DNA of 64,000 nt from Erwinia aphidicola (GTDB lineage Bacteria; Pseudomonadota; Gammaproteobacteria; Enterobacterales; Enterobacteriaceae), in contig NZ_JACXBP010000001.1 of assembly GCF_014773485.1 (NCBI RefSeq), forward strand, positions 310,001-374,000, in the 5' to 3' direction. The notes under the pieces were generated by a model. That model ran no database searches. It was not told the origin of the DNA and saw nothing but the letters and a program-made list of their open reading frames with translations. The position numbers and the translations under genes were made by a program. Shown piece by piece: positions 8,183 to 17,641 of this stretch; within the stretch, counting starts at the first letter, position 1; the number at the start of each line of letters is the position of its first letter.

Positions 8183-9004
8183 TCAATCGCGCACCCGGTC
8201 CCACCATAGCTGATGCAGCTCGTAATAGCGGTCGCCCGGCTCGGGCTGTTTTTCCCAGGGTTTATCGATGATGTAATGGATATTCTTCACCCGCGCCAGA
8301 TCCCAGATTTTCGGGTGCTGGTGCGGCAACGTTTTCAGCGCGTTGTAGAGGTAAGGCAGCGGCTGCCAGCGGCCGTGATAAAACTGATTGAGGAAGTCCT
8401 GCTCGGCAAACAGAAAACCGGACAGGTCGTCCAATGCCGCCAGCTGGGCCAGCATCTCGTCAAATACCGTGCGGTCCGGCTTCAGCAGCAGGAAACCGCC
8501 ATTCAGGTAGTTATCCACCTTGTCCAGCTGCTCAACATGGTCCACGCCTTCACACCAGCTGTAGAAGCAGTTTTCCGGTACCCAGTCGGCCGGATAGCTG
8601 GCAATGCGGTTGGGATTGCAGCGGCAGGCGTGGCACGCCGCGATAGTGCCGGGCGCCAGCGGCTGGGTGAACAGCTCGTCCATGTTCTGCGTCACCAGCA
8701 TATCCGCATCAAGAAACGCCACGCGCTCAAACTCCGTCAGCGTCCACGCCGCCAGCTTGGTCCACACCTCGGCGAAACGCGCGTTGGCATAGCTATTGGC
8801 GAGTGAGGGGTTAGGGCTCAGCGGGGCAACATCACGCAGCAGGCAGCCTTGCTGTTCCAGCACCTGGCGCGCGGCGGCATCAATGTTTTCCGTCACCATC
8901 ACCACCAGCGAATAGCGGCTCTCCACGGCGCGCAACGATTTCTGCAGCGCTTCTACGCCAACCACATAGCCCGGCTGCGTCAGCAGGGTAACCCATGCCA
9001 TCAT
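8183..9004 (-). CDS. Glycosyltransferase family 8 (glycogenin/galactinol synthase-like)
   Basis: A 273-residue nucleotide-sugar transferase. The N-terminus (AWVTLLTQPGYVVGVEALQKSL) and the metal-binding DXD motif in FLDADMLVTQNMDELF (about residues 98-113) are typical of GT8, as are NGGFLLLKPD and the late HYIIDKPW. It is probably cytoplasmic, with no signal or membrane segment. Its start overlaps the stop of the upstream flavin oxidase gene by four bases, so the two are translationally coupled and may modify the same sugar or polyol. Donor and acceptor are unknown. Confidence 0.85.
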   Translation of the reverse strand: MMAWVTLLTQPGYVVGVEALQKSLRAVESRYSLVVMVTENIDAAARQVLEQQGCLLRDVAPLSPNPSLANSYANARFAEVWTKLAAWTLTEFERVAFLDADMLVTQNMDELFTQPLAPGTIAACHACRCNPNRIASYPADWVPENCFYSWCEGVDHVEQLDKVDNYLNGGFLLLKPDRTVFDEMLAQLAALDDLSGFLFAEQDFLNQFYHGRWQPLPYLYNALKTLPHQHPKIWDLARVKNIHYIIDKPWEKQPEPGDRYYELHQLWWDRVRD

Positions 9005-10398
9005 AGTGAATCTCCCTGATCCAGCAGCTGCTGGGTGAATGCATTACTGAATTTGTGCTGCGGGTCCAGCGCTTCACGCACTTCGCGGAATGCGGCCATC
9101 TGCGGGTAAATCTCATCCCAGCGATACAGCGAGGCATCGAAGTATTTGCCCCAGTGCGGCCTGCCGCCTTCTTCCGCCAGCAGTTTTTCAACTTCACGCA
9201 GGAAAGCCACGCCATCGGCAGAGAGCGAGCCATCTTCCGCGTAATAGACCACAAAGCCAAAGTAGCAGCTGGGCTGCTGCCAGGCGGGGCTGAGCCAGCT
9301 CTGCGAGGCGCCGGTACAGCGCAGGATCACCGGGTAGTGCATATGGGGATTGGTGTCGCTGTGCCACTGCTTGATGCGGGCAATTACAGCCGCCGTGCGC
9401 GCCAGCGGGATGGCGATCTCCACGTTGATCTGCGGCGTGGCGATGCCGCGACAGAACACCTGATAAACATCGCCGGTCACGTCGGAGAAGTCCTTGAAGC
9501 GCGTGACGGTGCGGAACGGTTTGCCGTTATCATCAACGATCTGCGTGTCGTTGCGCATATGTTCCAGGGTCTGGTCGATGGTCTGATTCATCGCGTCGCT
9601 GGTCTCTTCCTGCTTCACCAGGTCGCCATGATTCTCACGGTACTGCGCACGCTCTTCATTGGTGGCGCTGCGGGCGGCCCAGACATGAACCTGATTCTCA
9701 CCGGGGAACCACCAGGCTTTACTCAGCGCGTAGTCGTTGTTCCACGTCAGCAGGTCTTGTTCCAGCGTGTCGGCGCTGACGGCATTTTTAAAACAGGTGT
9801 AAATCTCGCTGGGGCAGGTACGCAGCGTGACCGCCGTGACCACGCCCAGGCTGCCCAGACCCAGCTGCACCGCCGGGAACCACGGGTGCTGACGATCAAA
9901 AGTCTGCACGCTGCCGTCGGCCAGCACCATGCGAATACTCAGCGCTTCATCGCCAATGGAGCTCTGCTGTAGCCCCTGGCCGTGGGTGCCGGTAGCCAGC
10001 GCACCGGCCAGGGTCTGCGCAGCGATCACGCCGGGGGAGGCGGGCAGCATACGGCCCATCGCAGACAGCAGTTCATAGACCTCATGCAGCGGCGTACCGC
10101 CGGCAAAGGTGGCGCTGTCGGCATCGCTGCTAATCAGCCCGCGCAGGGCGGAGGTATCAATCAGGCGGTCGCCGCGCTGCTGCAGCTCCAGCATGCGCCC
10201 GGGCGACATTCGGCTGCCCATTACGCGTACTTTGCCGGTAGATTTGGCCAGCATCGCCTGCAGCTCACTTTCACTGGCGGGGGTGGCCACGCTGCTGGTG
10301 TCGGCAAGGGTGGCATTTTGCGCCCAGTTCCACAGTTTACTTTCCTGCGGCGATATCTGCGGCTGCCGGCGTGGGTAACCAGCGGATTCACGTGTCAT
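9001..10398 (-). CDS. FAD-binding oxidase of the D-arabinono-1,4-lactone / L-gulonolactone oxidase family
   Basis: This 465-residue protein has an N-terminal PCMH-type FAD domain (about residues 35-205; PASPGVIAAQTLAGALATGTHGQG) and the C-terminal ALO domain with its RPHWGKYF motif near residue 412. Lactone oxidases of this family usually have Gly-x-Gly-His-Ser, with the His covalently bound to FAD. Here the site reads VMGSRMSPG, so that His is absent and FAD is probably bound non-covalently. No signal peptide is seen. It is coupled to the GT8 gene by a 4-base overlap and has a TetR gene upstream on the same strand. Substrate unknown; a sugar lactone or polyol is a reasonable guess. Confidence 0.85.
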   Translation of the reverse strand: MTRESAGYPRRQPQISPQESKLWNWAQNATLADTSSVATPASESELQAMLAKSTGKVRVMGSRMSPGRMLELQQRGDRLIDTSALRGLISSDADSATFAGGTPLHEVYELLSAMGRMLPASPGVIAAQTLAGALATGTHGQGLQQSSIGDEALSIRMVLADGSVQTFDRQHPWFPAVQLGLGSLGVVTAVTLRTCPSEIYTCFKNAVSADTLEQDLLTWNNDYALSKAWWFPGENQVHVWAARSATNEERAQYRENHGDLVKQEETSDAMNQTIDQTLEHMRNDTQIVDDNGKPFRTVTRFKDFSDVTGDVYQVFCRGIATPQINVEIAIPLARTAAVIARIKQWHSDTNPHMHYPVILRCTGASQSWLSPAWQQPSCYFGFVVYYAEDGSLSADGVAFLREVEKLLAEEGGRPHWGKYFDASLYRWDEIYPQMAAFREVREALDPQHKFSNAFTQQLLDQGDSL

Positions 10399-10540
10399 TG
10401 ACGGCTCCTGTTCAGGACAATCACGGTGTGGTGATAAAATGGCGAGGATACTTACTGAGATTAAGCGTAGACGAAAAGCCCCGTTATTGCTGCATAGTGG
10501 GGCGAAAAAAATTGTACGTTAAGTTTATTGTTGTACAGAT

Positions 10541-11179
10541 TTAGCTGGCGGGACGCAGGTAGCGCAGCGTGGCATCAACCACCAGCTTGCGGTTGCGGGT
10601 GAGGCTCTGCTCCTCACTTTCGTTACCGCCGAACAGGGTTTTAAACGTGTAGTGGTTGGCAACGTTGTGAAAGCTGATGCTGCTAATCAGGCGGTGAACG
10701 TCCACCGTGGTGACGTGCGGGTCAAACTCGCCGCTCTGCTTGCCGCGCTGCAGCACGCTGTCCAGTACCGCCAGCGCGCTCTGGTTCAGCGTAATGATGG
10801 TGGCCGACTGGCTAATATAGCGGCCGCGCATCAGGTTTTCGCTGCAGATTAAGCGCATAAAATCCGGGTGGCTGATGTGGTAGTCGAAGCTGGCTTCCGC
10901 CAGGCGCGCTATCGCCAGCGAGGGCGTCATCTCGGCCAGATTAAGCCCGGTTTCATGCAGGCGAATTTCCCGGTAGACATGGTGCAGGACATCAACGTAC
11001 AGCTGCTCTTTATTGCTGAAGTGATACACCACCATGCGCTTAGTGGTTTGCGCGTTTTCGGCGATCTGCTCCATACGTGCCCCCTGCAGGCCAAATTCGG
11101 CAAAGGTGGCCAGCGCGCTGGCGAGGATACGTTTTTTTAACCCTTCGGGATCGTTCTTGCGTTTGGCGGGGGCTGGCAT
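10541..11179 (-). CDS. TetR/AcrR-family transcriptional regulator
   Basis: A 212-residue repressor-type protein. The N-terminal helix-turn-helix covers about residues 15-65 (FAEFGLQGARMEQIAENAQ followed by VYHFSNKEQLYVDVL). The C-terminal half resembles the RutR/YcdC-type ligand domain. It lies 142 bases upstream of the flavin oxidase/GT8 pair on the same strand and may control that pair and itself. Ligand and operator were not identified. Confidence 0.88.
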   Translation of the reverse strand: MPAPAKRKNDPEGLKKRILASALATFAEFGLQGARMEQIAENAQTTKRMVVYHFSNKEQLYVDVLHHVYREIRLHETGLNLAEMTPSLAIARLAEASFDYHISHPDFMRLICSENLMRGRYISQSATIITLNQSALAVLDSVLQRGKQSGEFDPHVTTVDVHRLISSISFHNVANHYTFKTLFGGNESEEQSLTRNRKLVVDATLRYLRPAS

Positions 11180-11236
11180 AACGGCTAAATATCCATTTAA
11201 TTTCAGTGGAAACCACCGCCAGATTAACGTCAGCGC

Positions 11237-11256
11237 GCGCGATTTACAAATCGCGC
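11237..11256. terminator. GC-rich hairpin between the unknown gene and tetR
   Basis: GCGCGATTT-AC-AAATCGCGC is a perfect 9-bp inverted repeat just after the stop of the minus-strand gene at 11261. There is no T-run, so a terminator role is only likely, not certain. Confidence 0.45.
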
Positions 11257-11260
11257 CGGG

Positions 11261-12025
11261 TTACATCGCAGAAAACCACGGGTGAGTACGCTCAATCACG
11301 CTGGTCTGATGCTGCCTGATGCGTTTCGCCAGCTTGGCGCTGTCGGGCAGATCGTGGCCGCGCAGCACGGTTTCCGCCGTGGCGCCAAAGGTGATAATGC
11401 CGCGGGTGGCAATATCAGCCGCCGCGATATAATCGGTGAGCCGATCCGGATTATCGCGGCTGGCTGCCGCTTTTTCCCGACAGTTGGCCAGCAGTTCCTG
11501 CAGCACGCAGTAAAGTTCATGCGTCTCTCCCAGCAGCGCCACGCGGCCGCTGGATTTCTTCAACACCTGCTTCACGCGGGTAAACGCCAGCTGAGTATCC
11601 TGGGCGCTGAACAAGGCTTCCAGCGTTTGCTGCCAGCGCTGATAGGTGCGCAGGAACAGGGCGTTTTTCACCAGCGCCGGGCTGGCGTGCTGCCAGTCAA
11701 AGCGCTTACTCAGCTTTGCCACCTTGTGCTGAAGCTTGTCGAACTGGCCTTCATCGATCGGCTTTTCTGGCATCAGCGGCGTGAGCTGGTCAATGAACGC
11801 CTCGATCTCCGCCTGTGCGTCCGGCGACAGCTTGGGTAGCGTTTTGCGCTGCTGCAACAGCTTCAGCAGGGTGAGATCGTAAAAGGCGGCGCTCACCATT
11901 TCACCCGCCAGCAGCGCGCGGTTTACGGCGTGGATCACCTGTTCCGACTGCACGCTGGAGCGCTGTGCCAGCAGGGAGGCGTGCAGTTGACTATAAGCCG
12001 GAGAGGGGCTGAGCACTGTATTCAT
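11261..12025 (-). CDS. Unrecognised 254-residue helical protein
   Basis: I do not recognise the family. The frame is open further upstream, but the ATG at 12025 (MNTVLSPSP) has GAGG before it and starts the part that looks like a normal protein. It is soluble, charged and largely helical, with many Lys/Arg/Gln, and shows no signal peptide or membrane segment. A motif SGRVALLGETHELYCVLQEL stands out near the middle. The gene lies between an AraC regulator (77 bases upstream, same strand) and the tetR gene. No function is offered. Confidence 0.7.
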   Translation of the reverse strand: MNTVLSPSPAYSQLHASLLAQRSSVQSEQVIHAVNRALLAGEMVSAAFYDLTLLKLLQQRKTLPKLSPDAQAEIEAFIDQLTPLMPEKPIDEGQFDKLQHKVAKLSKRFDWQHASPALVKNALFLRTYQRWQQTLEALFSAQDTQLAFTRVKQVLKKSSGRVALLGETHELYCVLQELLANCREKAAASRDNPDRLTDYIAAADIATRGIITFGATAETVLRGHDLPDSAKLAKRIRQHQTSVIERTHPWFSAM

Positions 12026-12101
12026 GGTGAGCCTCGCGCTGTCAGGTAGCCCGGCCGATGCCGGAGAGTGCCACAGAGTATGGCAGATTATCACCCGCAG
12101 T

Positions 12102-12929
12102 TCAGTTTGCATGCGCATTGTCGCGGCGCCACTCGGTGGGCGAGCAGTGAAAGTGCTGCTGGAACACTTTGGCAAACTGCATCTGGCTGGCATAACCCAA
12201 TGAATAAGCGATGATTTTAATCGGCAGGCTGCGATCCATCAGCAGCGAGGTTGCCGCATTCATGCGCAGTAGCAGCAGATACTGTTTCGGACCATAGCCA
12301 AACTGTTGCTGAAACAGGCGGCTGAGATAGCTGCGGTCAATATTACAGTAATCAGCTACCGCGCCAATGGTGAAGTGATGATGGTGGTGGCGCTCAATAA
12401 ACTGGATGGCGTTATCCAGATGACGGTTGCCGCTGCTGACCTCTTCGCTGGCCGTAATATGTGCATTGGCGATGAGCGCATCGAGAAACAGGCAGGTCAT
12501 CCCGGCAATACGCAGCGAGTGTACCGGATCGAGCGCCACCAGCTGCTGCAAATACTGCCCCTCCACGCTGGGAAAACGTGTCTCTTTCGGCCGCCAGAGC
12601 GGCATGTCCCGCCGTAATCCGCATTTCTCCAGGCTACGTTGGGCGATCAACCCGTCAAGCTCAATCCACATATACTCCCACGGCTGCTTTTTGTCGGCGG
12701 TGTAGGTAGTGATTTCATGCGGATGAATCAGAAACGCTTCTCCTTTTCCGACCGGCCAGCTCTGTTCGCCGCTGTACAACGTGCCACTGCCTGCTATCAC
12801 ATAATGTAAAAGGTAGTGCTGGCGTACCGCCGGGCCATAGCTGTGCTGACGTGCGCAGACTTCGTGACCGTACTGATAGATATTCAGGCCGAACTGGGCG
12901 ATATCATCGGGGTGGATATCTTTTTGCAT
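12102..12929 (-). CDS. AraC-family regulator of the alpha-galactoside operon
   Basis: A 275-residue regulator with an N-terminal cupin-like sugar-binding domain (HYLLHYVIAGSGTLYSGEQ, about residues 39-57) and a C-terminal double helix-turn-helix (IGAVADYCNIDRSYLSRLFQ, then IIAYSLGYASQMQFAKVFQQ). It is divergent from the GH4 galactosidase and GPH symporter genes, the usual place for a melR/rafR/msmR-type activator. It probably responds to melibiose or raffinose-type sugars and binds the 244-base divergent region. Confidence 0.85.
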   Translation of the reverse strand: MQKDIHPDDIAQFGLNIYQYGHEVCARQHSYGPAVRQHYLLHYVIAGSGTLYSGEQSWPVGKGEAFLIHPHEITTYTADKKQPWEYMWIELDGLIAQRSLEKCGLRRDMPLWRPKETRFPSVEGQYLQQLVALDPVHSLRIAGMTCLFLDALIANAHITASEEVSSGNRHLDNAIQFIERHHHHHFTIGAVADYCNIDRSYLSRLFQQQFGYGPKQYLLLLRMNAATSLLMDRSLPIKIIAYSLGYASQMQFAKVFQQHFHCSPTEWRRDNAHAN

Positions 12930-13091
12930 CTTTTTTTCTCATTGAATTTCAGCTGAGTACAGCATGTTTCCGTTCTCATCGTTTCGCCGCGTATCAGTTA
13001 TTGTGACCACCTGTCTGTTTTACCTGGCCGTATAACGCTAATTAGCGAGCCAGATCACAGTTCAATTTCGCGGTCATTTTTCACCATATCA

Positions 13092-13108
13092 ATGTCAAAA
13101 AATGACAT
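13092..13108. promoter_or_regulatory. Operator-like palindrome in the AraC/melA divergent region
   Basis: ATGTCA-AAAAA-TGACAT is a perfect 6-bp inverted repeat about 66 bases before the galactosidase ATG. A weak CRP-like site (AGCGA-N6-TCACA, 13044-13059) lies just upstream. The site probably binds the divergent AraC protein or another regulator of the operon; the protein is not known. Confidence 0.45.
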
Positions 13109-13173
13109 ATCAAGCTTTGCCGTACCTGCCTAAAGTGGGTTCACTTCACCTCACAACTGACAGGAATACAGCA

Positions 13174-14478
13174 ATGAAAATTACGTTTCTCGGTGCGGGC
13201 AGTACGGTGTTTGCCAAGAATGTGCTTGGCGATATTCTGGCGACCCCGGCGCTACAGCAGGTTGATATTGCGCTGTACGACATTGATGCCGGGCGGCTGG
13301 AGGATTCGTGGCAGATGCTGAATAACCTCAACGCCAATCTCTGCCAGGGGAAAGCGCGCATTGAAAAATTTGTCGGTGCTGAGCAACGGCGCCGGGCGCT
13401 GGACGGGGCATGCTATGTGATCAATGCCATTCAGGTGGGCGGCTACGATCCTTGTACCATCACTGATTTTGAAGTAGCGAAGAAATATGGGCTGCGTCAG
13501 ACCATCGCCGATACGCTGGGCATTGGCGGCATTTTCCGCGCGCTGCGCACCATTCCGGTGATGCTGGAGTTTGCCCGTGAAATGGAGGAGGTGTGCCCTG
13601 ACGCCTGGCTGTTCAACTACACCAACCCGATGGCATCGCTGACCGGTGCCATGCTGCAACATACCGGCATTAAGACCGTCGGGCTGTGCCACAGCGTGCA
13701 GGTCTGTGCGGAGACGCTGCTGAAGTCGGTGGATATCAGCACCGAGGGCGTGCAGTGGCAAATTGCCGGGATCAACCATATGGCCTGGCTGCTGAATATT
13801 ACCCGCGATGGCGAAGACCTCTACCCGGAAATTAAGCGCCGCGCCGCCGCGCTCACCCACAAGCACGACGATATGGTACGCCATGAAATTATGCGGGTGT
13901 TCGGCTATTACGTTACCGAATCCTCCGAGCACAATGCGGAATATATGCCGTACTGGATCAAGCGTCATTACCCCGAACTGATCGAACGTTTTAACATTCC
14001 TCTCGACGAATACCCGCGCCGCTGCATTGAGCAGATCGACCGCTGGCATCAGCAGCGCGACAGGCTGACGCAAAATGAAAATCTCAGCCACGCGCGCAGC
14101 CATGAATATGCCTCATGGATGATTGAAGCGATGGAAACCAACGCGCCGTATAAAATCGGTGGCAACGTGATGAACCACGGGCTAATTACTAACCTGCCGC
14201 GTGAAGCCTGCGTGGAGGTGCCTTGCCTGGTGGACGGGCAGGGGATTACTCCGTGCTACATCGGCGACCTGCCGCCGCAGCTGGCGGCGCTAAACCGCAC
14301 CAACATCAACACCCAGCTGTTAACCATTGAAGCGGCGATTAGCGGCAAAAAAGAGCATATCTATCACGCCGCGCTGCTTGACCCGCACACCTCTGCCGAG
14401 CTGTCGATTGATGACACGGTGCGCCTGTGCGACGAGCTGATCGCTGCCCATGGCGCCTGGCTGCCAGCCTACCGTTAA
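13174..14478 (+). CDS. melA: Alpha-galactosidase, glycoside hydrolase family 4 (MelA-like)
   Basis: This 434-residue cytoplasmic enzyme hydrolyses alpha-galactosides such as melibiose by the NAD+- and Mn2+-dependent redox mechanism of GH4. The nucleotide-binding start KITFLGAGSTVFAKNVLGDI is near-diagnostic of MelA. Further family motifs are FNYTNPMASLTGAM, GLCHSVQ (metal-binding Cys) and GINHMAWLL (metal-binding His). The ATG at 13174 is preferred over the in-frame ATG at 13102 because it places that motif at the N-terminus. The symporter gene follows 62 bases later. Enterobacterial MelA is about 450 residues, so the length is normal. Confidence 0.9.
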   Translation: MKITFLGAGSTVFAKNVLGDILATPALQQVDIALYDIDAGRLEDSWQMLNNLNANLCQGKARIEKFVGAEQRRRALDGACYVINAIQVGGYDPCTITDFEVAKKYGLRQTIADTLGIGGIFRALRTIPVMLEFAREMEEVCPDAWLFNYTNPMASLTGAMLQHTGIKTVGLCHSVQVCAETLLKSVDISTEGVQWQIAGINHMAWLLNITRDGEDLYPEIKRRAAALTHKHDDMVRHEIMRVFGYYVTESSEHNAEYMPYWIKRHYPELIERFNIPLDEYPRRCIEQIDRWHQQRDRLTQNENLSHARSHEYASWMIEAMETNAPYKIGGNVMNHGLITNLPREACVEVPCLVDGQGITPCYIGDLPPQLAALNRTNINTQLLTIEAAISGKKEHIYHAALLDPHTSAELSIDDTVRLCDELIAAHGAWLPAYR

Positions 14479-14540
14479 TCGCCGGAGCGGCCCGGTAAGG
14501 GGGCTGCTCTTAACTGCACTATTGATACGGGCCGCAAACG

Positions 14541-15992
14541 ATGAGTGTTTCGCTTAAAACCAAAGTCAGTTACGGACTGGGTGCCTTCGGAAAAGACTTT
14601 GCCATCGGCATTATCTATATGTACCTGATGTACTACTACACCGACGTGGTGGGTGTCTCGGTCAGCATGGTGGCTTCGCTGTTTCTGGTGGCGCGCATCC
14701 TCGATGCTTTTTTTGACCCGGTCATGGGCTGGATTGTCGAGCGCACCCGCACGCGCTGGGGCAAGTTCAAACCGTGGATTTTGATTGGTACGCTGAGTAA
14801 CTCGGTGGTGCTGGTATCGGTATTCTGCGCGCACCATTTTGAGGGCGGGGCGCTGATTGCCTGGATCTGGGCCACCTATCTGCTGTGGGGCTTTACTTAC
14901 ACCCTGATGGACGTACCGTTCTGGTCGCTGGTGCCCTGCATTACCCTCGACAAGCGCGAGCGCGAGGCGCTGATCCCGTGGCCGCGCTTTTTTGCCAGCC
15001 TCGCCGGGTACACCACCGGGGTGATTGGTCTGCCGCTGGTGAACTATCTGGGGAACGGCAATAAAGGTGAGGGGTTTATGCTGTTCTCGCTGATCCTCGT
15101 GGTGTTCTTTATCCTCTCGGCCATCATTACGCTGCGCAATATCGAAGAGAAATACTCCTCCTCGGCGCTGCCAAATGCGCCGGAGCAGACCACCATCAAA
15201 GCGGTGCTTGGCATGATTTTCCGCAACCGCCCGCTGTTTGCCCTGCTGCTGATGGCGCTGGCGTGGAATCTCGCGCACAACATCATCACCGCGTTTGCCA
15301 TCTATTACTTTACCTATGTGGTGGGCAAGGCCGAGCTGTTCCCGTGGTACATGATGTACGCCGGGATAGCTAACCTGATCACCATTCTCTGCTTCCCGAA
15401 GCTGGTGGCACGCTTCTCACGGCGGGCTATCTGGATCAGCGCGTCAGTGCTGCCGGTAATCAGCTGCGTGCTGCTGCTGTTTGTCGGGCTGTACGCGCCG
15501 CAGAGCGCCACGCTGATCTCGCTATCGGGGATCCTGGTGAATATTGGCAGTGGCTTCTTCTGGGTGATGCTGGTGATCATGGTGGCGGACACCGTGGATT
15601 ATGGCGATTACGCGCTCGGCGTGCGCATTGAGAGTATCGCCTTCTCGGTGCAGACCATGGTGGTGAAAGCCGGGGCGGCCTTTGCCGGGCTGCTGATTGG
15701 CGTGATGCTGGGCCTGGTGGGCTATGTGCCCGGCGTGCAGCAGTCCGCCAGCACCATTATGGGCATGCAGGGCATTATGGTTGGCCTGCCGCTGCTGTTC
15801 TTCGTTCTCACCCTGTGGATCTACCTGCGTCACTACAAGCTGGACGGTGAGATCCTTCATCAGATGCAGCGCGCGCTGCAGCTGAAATATCATCCTCAAG
15901 CGGGGGAGAGGAGCAAGGTCGCGCCGATGCCGCTGCCGGAAAGCGAACCGCAGTTCAGCGTACGTCAGGCCGCCGACCCGCGCGGCTCCTGA
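14541..15992 (+). CDS. Sugar:cation symporter of the GPH family (MelB-like)
   Basis: A 483-residue transporter with about 12 membrane segments. The start ([29 protein letters not shown]) and segment II ([30 protein letters not shown]), whose two Asp residues are cation and sugar ligands in MelB, are characteristic. It lies directly after the alpha-galactosidase gene, so melibiose or another alpha-galactoside is the expected substrate. The C-terminus carries an extra ~35-residue soluble, Pro-rich tail. It may be melB itself or a raffinose-type relative. Confidence 0.87.
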   Translation: MSVSLKTKVSYGLGAFGKDFAIGIIYMYLMYYYTDVVGVSVSMVASLFLVARILDAFFDPVMGWIVERTRTRWGKFKPWILIGTLSNSVVLVSVFCAHHFEGGALIAWIWATYLLWGFTYTLMDVPFWSLVPCITLDKREREALIPWPRFFASLAGYTTGVIGLPLVNYLGNGNKGEGFMLFSLILVVFFILSAIITLRNIEEKYSSSALPNAPEQTTIKAVLGMIFRNRPLFALLLMALAWNLAHNIITAFAIYYFTYVVGKAELFPWYMMYAGIANLITILCFPKLVARFSRRAIWISASVLPVISCVLLLFVGLYAPQSATLISLSGILVNIGSGFFWVMLVIMVADTVDYGDYALGVRIESIAFSVQTMVVKAGAAFAGLLIGVMLGLVGYVPGVQQSASTIMGMQGIMVGLPLLFFVLTLWIYLRHYKLDGEILHQMQRALQLKYHPQAGERSKVAPMPLPESEPQFSVRQAADPRGS

Positions 15993-16045
15993 AGCGGTAT
16001 CCGCATTAAATAAGCGGAAATGTAAGCGCTGATTGCTAATTGTAA

Positions 16046-16060
16046 TGTTATAAAGTAACA
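16046..16060. promoter_or_regulatory. Zur-like palindrome before the Dpp/Nik-type ABC operon
   Basis: TGTTA-TAAAG-TAACA lies within TGTAATGTTATAAAGTAACA, 67 bases before the binding-protein ATG. The left half ATGTTATA matches the enterobacterial Zur consensus; the right half is close. This would place the importer under zinc control. Not confirmed. Confidence 0.5.
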
Positions 16061-16126
16061 GCTATCATCCGCAGCGCGGGCGCAAGCCTGCGCTGTTCCA
16101 TTTTCTGGATAAAGGACTGATACCTG

Positions 16127-17641
16127 ATGCGCATTTCTGTTTTCTCCCCGCTGCTGGCGCTAATGCTGAGTGCCGCCGCCATCGCCGCACCTGAGCGCGT
16201 GGCCTCGCTGGTCGCACCGTTCGAAATCAAAGGCACTGACCCGACGCTCTCCGGCGATATCTTCTTAAAAATGTCGATTGTTGAAACCCTGGTCAATGCT
16301 GACTCTGCCGGGCAGCCACTGTCCGGCCTGGCAACCCGCTGGACGGTTGCCGACGATGGCCTGCTGTGGCGCTTTACCCTACGGCCGGGGGTGAAGTTTC
16401 ACGACGGCAGCCCGCTGACCGCCGCCAGCGTGGTGAATGCGCTGGAGGTGGCGCGCAGCAAGCCGGGTCTGCTGGACAAAGCGCCGATTACGGCGATCCG
16501 CGCCGAGGGCGAGCAGGTTGTGATTGCCCTGAGCCAGCCATTTACCCCGCTGCTGAGCATGCTGGCGGAAAACCGCGCGCAGATCCTCGCGCCGGCTTCC
16601 TATGATGCACAGCACAAAGTGGTGCAGGTGATTGGCAGCGGGCCGTACCGCCTGACCTCTCTGCAGGCGCCGCAGAAACTCAGCGTGGCGCGCTTTAGCG
16701 GCTACTGGGGAGCGCAGCCTGCCATTGCGGAAGCCAGCTATATGGCGGTGGGGCGGGCAGAAACGCGCGCGCTGCTGGCGGAGAGCGGCAGTGCCGATAT
16801 GGTGCTGAATCTCGATCCGGCCAGCCGCAGCCGCCTGAAAAACAGTGCCAAAATTCAGCTGCTGGCGGTGTCGATCCCCCGCAGCGTGCTGCTGAAGGTG
16901 AATGCCGGCAACCCGCTGCTGAGCGAGGTGCGCGTGCGGCAGGCGCTGAGCCTCGCCATTGACCGTGCCGCGATTGCCCGTGCCATCCTGCGCTACCCGG
17001 CCGCCGCCGGGCAGCTGTTCCCGCCGTCTGTCACGCAGTGGCACAACGCCAGCCTGACGCCGCTGGCGAGCGATCCCGCGCGGGCCCAGGCGCTGTTGCG
17101 CGAGCTGGGCTGGCAGCCGGGAGCCGATGGCGTGCTGCAGCGCGACGGCAAACCGTTCACGCTGACGCTCACTACCTATCCCGACCGCCCGGAGCTGCCG
17201 CTGATTGCCGCCGCGATTCAGCAGCAGCTGCGAGAAATCGGTGTACAGGTGGCGATCAACGCCACCAACTCCGGGGAGATCGCGGCGAAGCACCATGACG
17301 GCTCGCTGGAACTGGCGCTGGTGGCGCGTAACTTTGCGCTGACCCCCGATCCGCTCGGCACGCTGCTGCAGGACTACCCGCCGCAGGGCGGCGACTGGGG
17401 CGCGATGAACTGGAGCAACGCCACCTTTAATCAGACGCTGGCCGATCTGGTACAGGGCCGTGACCCGGCACAGGCTGCGGCCGAACGCCAGCAGCTGACG
17501 CGCATTCTGCACAGCGAGCTGCCGACCATTCCGGTGGCGTGGTATCAGCAGACCGCCGCGGTCTCCACCCGCCTGAGCGGCGCGGCGTTGGATCCGTTCG
17601 AGCGCAGCTTCGGGCTGGAGAAAATGAGGTGGGCTGAATGA
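16127..17641 (+). CDS. ABC transporter binding protein, family 5 (Dpp/Nik/Cnt type)
   Basis: A 504-residue periplasmic binding protein with a Sec signal peptide (residues 1-20). Family 5 features are visible: LVNADSAGQPLSGLATRW, WRFTLRPGVKFHDGSPLTA, SGPYRL and VRQALSLAIDRAAI. Members bind dipeptides, nickel chelates or opine metallophores. It is the first gene of a four-gene operon, each gene overlapping the next by four bases, behind a Zur-like palindrome, so a metal-chelate substrate is a reasonable inference. No metallophore synthesis genes are in the window. Confidence 0.85.
   Translation: MRISVFSPLLALMLSAAAIAAPERVASLVAPFEIKGTDPTLSGDIFLKMSIVETLVNADSAGQPLSGLATRWTVADDGLLWRFTLRPGVKFHDGSPLTAASVVNALEVARSKPGLLDKAPITAIRAEGEQVVIALSQPFTPLLSMLAENRAQILAPASYDAQHKVVQVIGSGPYRLTSLQAPQKLSVARFSGYWGAQPAIAEASYMAVGRAETRALLAESGSADMVLNLDPASRSRLKNSAKIQLLAVSIPRSVLLKVNAGNPLLSEVRVRQALSLAIDRAAIARAILRYPAAAGQLFPPSVTQWHNASLTPLASDPARAQALLRELGWQPGADGVLQRDGKPFTLTLTTYPDRPELPLIAAAIQQQLREIGVQVAINATNSGEIAAKHHDGSLELALVARNFALTPDPLGTLLQDYPPQGGDWGAMNWSNATFNQTLADLVQGRDPAQAAAERQQLTRILHSELPTIPVAWYQQTAAVSTRLSGAALDPFERSFGLEKMRWAE

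Noticed and set aside
9055..9972. Open frame of 305 codons opposite the flavin oxidase gene
   Set aside because: No recognisable domain; the opposite strand encodes a complete two-domain oxidase.
11261..12193. Longer form of the unknown protein starting at 12193
   Set aside because: The first 56 codons overlap the end of the AraC gene and read as low-quality sequence; the ATG at 12025 has a ribosome site and a plausible start.
13043..13059. CRP site before melA
   Set aside because: Only the right half (TCACA) matches well; the left half AGCGA is weak, so it is mentioned but not annotated separately.
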